Part shown: in pieces, positions 57,080 to 64,000 of the stretch
Layout: the number at the start of each line of letters is the position of its first letter
Numbering within the stretch: position 1 is the stretch's first letter
NCBI RefSeq assembly: GCF_022605725.1
Contig: NC_065567.1
Coordinates: 26,515,127-26,579,126 of the forward strand
From: Anthonomus grandis grandis
Taxonomy: Eukaryota > Arthropoda > Insecta > Coleoptera > Curculionidae
Length of the DNA: 64,000 nucleotides
Reading direction: 5' to 3'
The notes under the pieces: model-generated
Told to the model about the DNA's origin: nothing
Database searches by the model: none
Seen by the model: the letters and a program-made list of their open reading frames with translations, nothing else
Program-made: the position numbers and the translations under genes

Positions 57080-58582
57080 CACCTCCAGCTAACCTCACTT
57101 TAATATGCCAAATGGGAACCCCCATCGTGTGATATATCATAGTAAGGAGCGTAAAATTCTTTATTCAACAGTACTAAAAAAAATGAAATCGGTAAATGTA
57201 TAAGCAAATAGTTAGCGAAAATGTCTAGAAATAATGAATATTTTATTTACGCCAAAGTTTGGTATGTCAAAAGACTACCCCATGGTGTGATACATTACTT
57301 TGCTTTTTAAGTAGCCTCAAAGAAAAAAGTCTAGTGGGGTTAGGTCCGGAGACCGCGCAGGCCATTCGATTGCACCATGTCTGCCAATCCACTTTTCTCG
57401 AAAATTTTCATCAAGCAACTCTCGAACTACCAAAGTGTAGTGCGCGGGAGCTCCATCCTGCTGAAAATGTATTTTATTTTCATTCAATAATATAGCAACC
57501 ATGTTGATCTACTTGAGTTTCCATAGATTGGATGATGGAAGGGTATATTGCATTTTCTAAAAGGTTTAAATAAATTTCGCTAGTCAAATTTTTTTCCAAA
57601 GAAAATAGCCCGATTATTTCATTCCCATAAATTCCTGCCCAAACATTAATTTTTAGGGGATATTGGGTATGGCCTTCCCGAAAAACATGCGGATTTTCAT
57701 TAGGCCAGTATCTACAGTTATGTCTGTTCACCAGGCCATTTAAAAAAATGGTCGATTCGTCACTGAAGCAAATGTTCTTCAATAAATGGGCATCGTCGTC
57801 AATTCGCTGGTTCACAAAATTGAATTCTCCTATCAAAATCATCTTCTCCGAGTTCATGAAGTATATGAATTTTATAAGGAAAGAACTTAATTTTTTTAAA
57901 AACTTTATGTACGGAACCAGTGGAAATATTTATTAGTTTTGCGGCCTTTGGTTTAGACAAAGTTGGATCCAAAGCAAATTGTCCTAGTACTTCAACTTGG
58001 CATGCTTCATCGACAACTCTATTTTCATATTTTTTTTTATTGCAAATCGATCCCGTCTCTTCAAATTTTCGTCAAATTAATTCTAATACGTATTTATGGC
58101 TCACGTTTTTATCTTGATACCTTTCATTAAATGCTCTCGCGGTTCTGCGAGCACACCGATCTTGAGCTCCATAAAGGAAAATTATTTCTATTCTTTCGGC
58201 TAGCGTGTACACCATTTTATTAACTCACTGTTTTAACTGAAATTGAAAAATTGCACGCGTCAAACTGACAGTTTTAACAGTTTGTTACCACAGATTTTAA
58301 CTTCTAAATTGCTTGTATTTTTTTTTGATGATCTATTATAAAAAATGAAAGAATTTTAAAATGATGTAGGTACCACACTAAAAGTATTCATTTAAAATAC
58401 CAAAGTTTGGCATAAATAAAATATTTATTATTTCTAGACATTTTCGCTAACTATTTGCTTACACATTTACCGACTTCATTTTTTTTGGTACCGTTGAATA
58501 GAGAATTTTACGCTCTTTACTATGATGTATCACACGATGGGGGTTCCCATTTGACATATTAAAGTGAGGTTAGCTGGAGGTG
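57080..58582 (-). mobile_element. DD41D-type (rosa-like) Tc1/mariner element, copy 2
   Basis: Inverted repeats of about 185 bp lie at 57080-57268 and 58398-58582. The outer edge is CACCTCCAGCTAACCTCACT with its complement at 58563-58582, and the inner edge is GCCAAAGTTTGG-type. A broken transposase fills the 1.1 kb between them. The total is 1.5 kb, normal for Tc1/mariner. A target TA could not be assigned with certainty. Confidence 0.9.
57275..58215 (-). pseudogene. Tc1/mariner DD41D transposase pseudogene, copy 2
   Basis: Start MVYTLAERIEIIFLYGAQDR at 58215, then a DNA-binding region with KAAKLINISTGSVHKVFKK, then HELGEDDFDRRIQFCE. Catalytic blocks are NICFSDESTIFLNGLVN, KINVWAGIYGNEIIGLF, and HFQQDGAPAHYTLVV with SPDLTPLDFFL. 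Forty-one residues separate the Asp of QDGAP from the Asp of PLDFF, the DD41D spacing reported for rosa-type elements. Damage includes a TGA early in the DNA-binding domain (near 58073), a frameshift near 57810 and a TGA replacing the Trp after FFL. The C-terminal tail is cut short, ending YLKSKVMYHTMG next to the inverted repeat. Confidence 0.9.
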
Positions 58583-58648
58583 AGGAGGTGATTAACAGAA
58601 CTTCAGTAATGGCATAATTAAACGTCTCCCTGTATATCTAATTTGACG

Positions 58649-58684
<36 letters not shown>

Positions 58685-59446
58685 AAGTTATTAAGGGTGG
58701 ATCGTTTTGAAATAAAAGCACTGTATAATTGCTTGCGCATGGAATATTTAATTAAAAATTGAACTTCAGAAGAAAAACTGATACTCCAATGTTGCCACGT
58801 TTCAAAATGTTCAACCTTCTGATATCTTCTTGGTGGCATGATTGTATAAAACCTAAAAATTGCTTAATATTTCAAACTCTCTTGACGATATTGTTCGAGC
58901 AGTGGCCATTTTATAACCGCGCTGGCCATAAATATGCTAGATAAACTTCTGCACGTTGCACTTTATCATTTTTATTGAGAACTGAAAAGTACCTCTTGCT
59001 CTCCTGGCAATAAATTGCGAGGTAACATAACGGACTGGTTTTGAGTGCATTTCCTCTATATTAAGATACAAGAATTAACCAGTCTCTAGTAGCATGTAAA
59101 TCTTACATAAATATTAAGAATCGAATATTTGATAAATATATCTTGTGCCACTCTTTTAAAGATTATGTAAATATTTAAAGAACATTACTTACAAATATCC
59201 TGGAGTTATTTTGGAATTAATAATATATGGAAAATAACTTCAATTTTGACAAAGAAATTATATTTGCAACTTATTCACCTGAAGTAAAAAATTAAAAACA
59301 AAACGTGTATTTTGTTTGAAAATACCTTGTTAATACAATTTTTGTAATATAACAAGTTGCGAGTAAAAAAGTATAGGACAGTGTTTAATATATATCAAAA
59401 CAATAATATTTACCTTGAATTACAACTAATTTATGTATACACTTAT
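58583..59446. other. Gene-free stretch with a T29 run
   Basis: An uninterrupted run of 29 T residues lies at 58652-58680. No retroelement body is visible next to it, so it is listed as a simple repeat. Nothing else was recognised. Confidence 0.5.
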
Positions 59447-59645
59447 ACTACGAAAACACGATCACTTACGACTATTTACAACGATGTATGTCCGATTTAA
59501 ATCTCGCGCCAATATTTTAAACTCGACTGACAACTGACTACTATCTGTGATGCGGCTGCTTATATACTCGGCAGAATATTGTTCTGGAAGGTTCTCGCCA
59601 ATTTTCGAGACGTCGTGCGTTGTGCCACTTGTGTCATTTCGGAAT
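59447..59645 (-). repeat. LTR-like repeat, family 1, copy d
   Basis: This is the most distant family 1 copy, more than 49 kb from the others. It keeps GAAAACACGATCACTTACGA, TAAATCTCGCGCCAATATTT, the minus-strand TATA (plus: GCTTATATACTCGGCAG), and TCGAGACGTCGTGCGTTGTG with TGCCACTTGTGTCATTTCGG at the upstream end. This copy best shows the complete upstream part. Confidence 0.65.
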
Positions 59646-59652
59646 GGCGGAA

Positions 59653-59830
59653 TATATAAATGAGAATTCAACTTTTCCCCCTATTTTCTATATCGTTTTT
59701 TACATTTTAATAATAGTATCTGGATCGTCTGGAAATAGTGTTTTTTGCGTTTAATTGATCAGATATACCTGAAAAATATCATTTTATTCCCAGATCATTT
59801 CTATTATCTGATTTATATTTAAATAATTTT
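59653..59830 (+). repeat. Third copy of the 38660/45005 repeat
   Basis: TATATAAATGAGAATTCAAC, TGGAAATAGTGTTTTTTGCG and CATTTTATTCCCAGATC match 38711-38830 and the complement of 45005-45165. It lies between an LTR-like copy and a mariner. Confidence 0.65.
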
Positions 59831-59855
59831 TTATATGTTCCAGGCGTTCGACATA

Positions 59856-61519
59856 CAGTGTGGTGACTTTAACTGGAATAAATTCAGTTAAAACTAATCA
59901 AAATTTATCTCGCAAAATCCCTGAGACCCGTCGATTTTTGTTTATTTTTTTTCACATTTCAAGATAGTTTTTGTATTTTTTCACCTACAGGGAGGGTCCA
60001 AATTAACCCAAACTTTGTTTTTCAAATGTAAAGCCACTTTTTTTAAACTCTTATTGAAAAGAGCCCATTTTCTTGATTAAATTGCCCTATTTACTTTTGT
60101 GATTATCTAAAGGAGAAATACGAAAAAAAAAACCATTAAATTATTAAAAGATGCGTTTAATGTATAAGATACTCAAAATGAGCACCATTTACTTGTTGAC
60201 AAAGCCCAAGACGATAATAAAATTCGTTTCTGACATTTTCTAACACTTCTTGAGATATTTGTTGGATTTCTTGCCTAATACGTTCTTTGAGTTCGTCTAG
60301 GTTTCCTGGTTTGCTCATTTAAATTTGACTTTTTAAATGTCCCCACAGAAAAAAATCAAGTGGGGTGAGATCGGGAGAACGTGCTGGCTACTCGATTGCA
60401 CCCCTTCTACCAATCCATCTGTTTGGAAAATTGTCATCTAAATACTGGCGTACATTACGGGCATAATGTGGGGGAGCACCATCTTATTGCATCCAGATTT
60501 TTTCATCATACAAATCTGACTAAATCTGTAAGACTGGAACTAGTTCATACCCGGTGTGGGTTCTCGTCAGACCAGTAGCGACAGTTCTGCTTATTAACAT
60601 GGCCATTTAGGGTGAATGTAGCCTCATCAGAAAAAAGGATCCACTCCGAAGATATACGATTTTCGTCAATGGCGTTCATCATTTATTCACAGAACTGAAC
60701 TCTGCGATCTGGATCGTCTTCCAATAACTCTTGAACGGGTTGCATTTTATAAGTTCGTTTGTTTGCACTTTTTAAAATTTTTAGCACAGATGAATAGAGT
60801 TTTCGCGAGCTACTCTTCTGGCTGCAGTTACCGGATTTTCTTCCATCGCTAACAATACATTTAATTGGGTGTTTTCATCGATTTTAGAAGACCTTTGTCT
60901 TGAAACATCCCTCACGTGCCCAACTTCTCGAAATCTGCTTTCGATTTTACTAACCTTGGTTAATAGGTGGCAAATCTGGATATTTCTGCCTGAATAAGTG
61001 GACAACCTCTAGCTGAGTACGACTTCTGTCCCCATAACCAATCATCATAAAGATTTCAATCTTGTGAGATTCGGATAAATAAGGCATTTTTTCAATAAAA
61101 GTTAACTTATTTAACAACTGGTTGAAATTCACTTTAACAGTGACACTACAACAATGTCAGGAATGTCTCGATAACAATAAAATAAACAAACATGCCAAAA
61201 ATTTACCAAAACAAAATATTTTGAGACTTTTAATAATTTAATGGTTTTTTTTTCGTATTTCTACTTTAGATAACCACAAAAGTAAATAGGGCAATTTAAT
61301 CAAGAAAATGGGCTCTTTTCAATAGGAGTTTAAAAAAAGTGGCTTTACATTTGAAAAAAAAAGTTTGGGTTAATTTGGATCCCCCCTGTAGGTGAAAAAA
61401 TACAAAAACTATCTTGAAATGTGAAAAAAATAAACAAAAATCGACGGGTCTCAGGAATTTTGCGAAATAAATTTTGATTAGTTTTAACTGAATTTATTCC
61501 AGTTAAAGTCACCACACTG
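59856..61519 (-). mobile_element. DD41D-type Tc1/mariner element, copy 3
   Basis: The ends are CAGTGTGGTGACTTTAACTG (59856) and its complement, finishing CACCACACTG at 61519, with TA at 59854-59855 and 61520-61521. The inverted repeats are about 270-285 bp. The length is 1664 bp, and a broken transposase lies inside. A solo right end of the same subfamily is at 39830-40128. Confidence 0.95.
60157..61087 (-). pseudogene. Tc1/mariner DD41D transposase pseudogene, copy 3
   Basis: Start MPYLSESHKIEIFMMIGYGD at 61087, then VHLFRQKYPDLPPINQGT, a frameshift near 60955, then KIESRFREVGHVRDVSRQRS and MQPVQELLEDDPDRRVQFCE with a stop after CE. The first catalytic block is WILFSDEATFTLNGHVNKQN. About 50 residues of the central catalytic core are deleted near 60555. 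The second catalytic block reads IWMQ-DGAPPHYARNV with its second Gln changed to a stop (TAA). It continues RWIGRRGAIE, a stop in place of Trp, then PARSPDLTPLDFFLWGHLKS, ending AHFEYLIH. The Asp spacing is again 41. It is inactive. Confidence 0.9.
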
Positions 61520-61555
61520 TATGTCTTAAAGCATCATTTTTGTGCATTTGGATTG

Positions 61556-61700
61556 CTAGTTTACCAGAAATTCGTCTGACTACCATTTAAAAGTCGCGCC
61601 GACTTGAAGTGACCTCCTAGCGGCGAGAAATCCAATTTGCTAACGTTTCACGTGTCTCCAGAGATGTCGCGCGATGTGGAATGATTTGCGAATGATAGAG
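61556..61700 (-). repeat. LTR-like repeat, family 2, copy g (partial)
   Basis: GAAGTGACCTCCTAGCGGCG and ACGTGTCTCCAGAGATGTCG are the complements of blocks in copies e and f (10122-10490 and 14204-14613). The downstream half is replaced by other sequence leading into the mariner. Confidence 0.6.
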
Positions 61701-61715
61701 AACAGCTATTCTACA

Positions 61716-62928
61716 CACTTCCGCGTCATCCTTCACCCAGTCAACACGTGGTCGTTCTATTCCTTTCCTATCCTTCGGATTCCTTTCCGAAACCCTTTTT
61801 TACCCCTTGCCGTTGGATATAACGTGCCTTTAAGTCAAAGTCAAAAATAGCTTTATTGTTACGTAACATCATCTGTTGTTAACAAAGCATTATATAAAAT
61901 CTTAAAGATAGTTGACAACATAATCTTTTACAAAAATATAAAAATTTTAACAAGTCTTACATACATAGAATATAGAACACACCCAAAGAAAGGGTAGTAA
62001 GAATTCACATTACGCTGCGCAAAACTCTTCACTGTCAAAAGATTGTATTTAAAAACTCGTCTACAGAATAAAATGCTTTAGCAAGCAAGAGTTTCTTTAT
62101 ATTTTTCCTAAAACGTTTTTCACAATTTATTAGCCTTATATAAAGGGGTAGGTGGTTAAAAAGCCTTCTGCCCCCGTACACAAAAGAGGACTTAATCTGC
62201 TCACTTTTTGGGATAGGTAGAGGTAAAGAGAAGGTTGTTCGGAGATTGTAACCCGAGGAGGGGGGGGGCAAGTTGATGGCGATATTTTTTGTGGATAAGA
62301 CAAACAGTCTCAGGCAATGTCAGGACAGAGTGTTTTAAAAAACATGGCCTACAGGGGCTACGAAAGGGAGCTGCACACATATAGCGTATGGCTCTTTTTT
62401 GCAAAATAAATAGAGAGCTGAACAAATACTGAGAGCACACACCCCAAAACACAATACCGTATCTCAGATAAGACTCTATAAGAGCATGGTAGGCAATTTT
62501 GGCCACATCAAGTCCCAGAGAATGTGTTATTACTCTAATAGCATAACAGTTGGATGATAACTTCCCTAATAAAGAGGAGATATGATTTTAAGAAGTAAAT
62601 TTAGTGAAAGTATCAAGCCCACTTCCGCGTCATCCTGCACCCAGTCAACACGTGGTCGTTCTTTCCTTTTCTATCCTTTGGAACCCTTCCTAAACCGTTC
62701 CCAACCCCTTGCCGGTGGTAGCTGATCCTATTCACGCCGGTAACCAGGCCGGATGATGCCGGATGCATCGTAGAGGAGGCGTCACCGTGCATTTCTGTAT
62801 TAAAAATTGTGAAAATATCGATTCGGGGAACAGGGTACATACCCGACAGTTTTCCCGAATCTCCAAATCGTGCTGGCAGATTGCCTCATAGCAGAAGCCA
62901 TTAAAACCACAAACCAAACCAAACCAAC
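61716..62928. mobile_element. Retroelement-like repeat interrupted by a LINE
   Basis: A 13-bp duplication CAGCTATTCTACA flanks it at 61703-61715 and 62929-62941. The right end is a short tandem tail (ACAAACCAAACCAAACCAAC). The body is GC-richer than its surroundings (CACGTGGTCGTTCT, GTAACCAGGCCGGATGATGC). A LINE fragment at 61832-62618 splits it, with about 100 bp of its left part present on both sides. The class (SINE or LINE 3' end) is not determined. Confidence 0.55.
61832..62618 (-). mobile_element. 5'-truncated Jockey/CR1-type LINE
   Basis: On the minus strand the 3' end reads AATAAAGCTATTTTTGACTT then TGACTT, a tail style common in CR1/Jockey elements. Coding begins abruptly in the RT C-terminal region, with AKIAYHALIESYLRYGIVFW, then YLFSSLFILQKRAIRYMC and KHSVLTLPETVCLIHKKYR. 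A frameshift near 62250 leads into SGYNLRTTFSLPLPIPKSEQ, KSSFVYGGRRLFNHLPLYIR and FRKNIKKLLLAKAFYSVDEF. The sequence is old and dead. Confidence 0.85.
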
Positions 62929-62941
62929 CAGCTATTCTACA

Positions 62942-64000
62942 GGCTTACGTAGTAGAGATGTGTTTTCCAGGTTTTTAGGTTAATTCTGTATGCCTTAAAG
63001 GTGTTAATATATAATAAAAATCTAAGGCTAACGTTTTACATAGTTGCAATATGTAAAAGGTCATAAAAAATGTAAATACCGGCATGAAATCCATTAAAAA
63101 CAAAAGAGAAGTTGCATACTAAAATTCATAAATATTAATTCAATGCAGTATGCAGGCTGGATTTAAAAAACGAGTTTGCTGTCGCAGAAATGAACTCAAT
63201 TTTAATATCGTTGCGGGAGAATAAATAAAATTAGATAAAAGAAATGTCCCATTATGGACGTTCAGCTGCCCCAAATACGTTATGATGGCCACAGTAATAA
63301 ATAAAAAATATTACGCGCCATAAGGAAGAAAATAATGAAAAGTCTTCTCGTTTAGAAAACTCCGCACATTATTTCTCTAAGGTCGCTTAAGTTCCTTTTT
63401 TCCCGCACATAAACTTGACAAATGGAACGCGCTTGCGAAAGGTTAAAGTGGTTTGACAAAATACAATATGTGTTTTGTTATTTATGCCATCTTGTTCCCT
63501 TTTTTACGAGGATAACACCAGAATTATTTAGGTACATAAAAGATTCTGACACAACCTTTTATAAGAAAAAGATGAGAAATAAGCTGGGAACTCTAAAAAA
63601 TAATTTAAATCTCCCGCCACTATTAAAAATGTTCGGTCCTAACGATACCATTAGCGAGAAGATGATTTAGAACTCGGTCATATTGAAACATCTTTTGATG
63701 TTATTGTATTAAGCAACCTTCGTGTAATAATTCGTTAATAAGTGAATCAAATACTATACTCTATTTCAGAAGTGTATAGAGCAATAAACTGGGGAATTCC
63801 GTTCTGTTTGGCTACATTTCGTGGTAGTTCATAGGCGCAGGTACTTATAATATTTATGAATTTAATTTTCACGGATTAAATGCCTTTATTTTGAAAGAGA
63901 TTAAATACTAAATAAATACTTTTAAATCATATTTTAAACGTTAGTAGTCACTGCTACGCTGTAGTGTAATCACCATATTATTATCCCAATATTTAAAAAA
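62942..64000. other. Gene-free stretch
   Basis: No supportable gene or element end was found. The 82-codon plus-strand frame at 63422-63670 has no recognised motif and ordinary AT-rich composition. Confidence 0.45.

Noticed and set aside
58652..58680. T29 run read as the poly(A) tail of a minus-strand retrogene
   Set aside because: No coding remnant or target duplication is visible next to it.
63422..63670. 82-codon plus-strand frame
   Set aside because: No recognisable motif or splice context, and its length is unremarkable for six frames of 64 kb.
1..64000. tRNA, rRNA or snRNA genes
   Set aside because: No cloverleaf with A and B boxes, and no rRNA or snRNA sequence that I could recognise. 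A covariance-model scan would be decisive.

Overview
This window is AT-rich animal nuclear DNA, most likely from an insect. It has very short introns with canonical GT-AG sites, piggyBac, hAT, pogo/Tigger-like and DD41D (rosa-type) Tc1/mariner elements, Jockey/CR1-type LINE scraps, and long arrays of about 170-bp satellites. There are no operons, tRNAs, rRNAs or CRISPR arrays. The species cannot be fixed from the sequence.

Only one ordinary host gene can be supported. It is a small four-exon gene on the minus strand (20640-25038) encoding 151 residues. The exons join in frame through consensus splice sites. Intron 1 is about 3.8 kb and holds a dead piggyBac and a reverse-transcriptase scrap. 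A perfect 13-bp X-box (RFX-type) palindrome lies about 120 bp upstream of the start codon, which suggests, without proving, a ciliary or sperm-flagellar gene.

Layout. 1-2990: gene-free DNA. 2991-5308: satellite A (about 174 bp) between two ends of a TIR element. 5309-15620: gene-free DNA with a LINE remnant, two families of LTR-like repeats and a 360-bp tandem duplication. 15625-17510: satellite B, exactly 174 bp per unit, a diverged and inverted relative of A that encodes a readable peptide repeat. 18720-19261: a short Harbinger-like TIR element. 19900-20440: an inverted/tandem repeat cluster. 20640-25170: the host gene. 26880-32665: a fold-back element with arms of about 1.5-1.7 kb made of degenerate CCAGGCATTT-type repeats.

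34741-38566: a decayed DD41D mariner with a hAT inserted in it (8-bp target duplication). 38660-45210: a nest in which an inverted repeat pair encloses a TIR element, which in turn encloses a mariner fragment and a pogo/Tigger-like element. 46905-49450 and 51401-55080: satellites C and D, two subfamilies of one 170-bp repeat with higher-order structure, separated by a 2-kb unique island. 57080-62928: two more DD41D mariners, LTR-like repeats, and a LINE inside another retroelement-like repeat. 62942-64000: gene-free.

All transposases seen carry stops, frameshifts or missing catalytic residues, so these elements look dead. The fresh parts of the window are the satellite arrays, whose higher-order copies are nearly identical.
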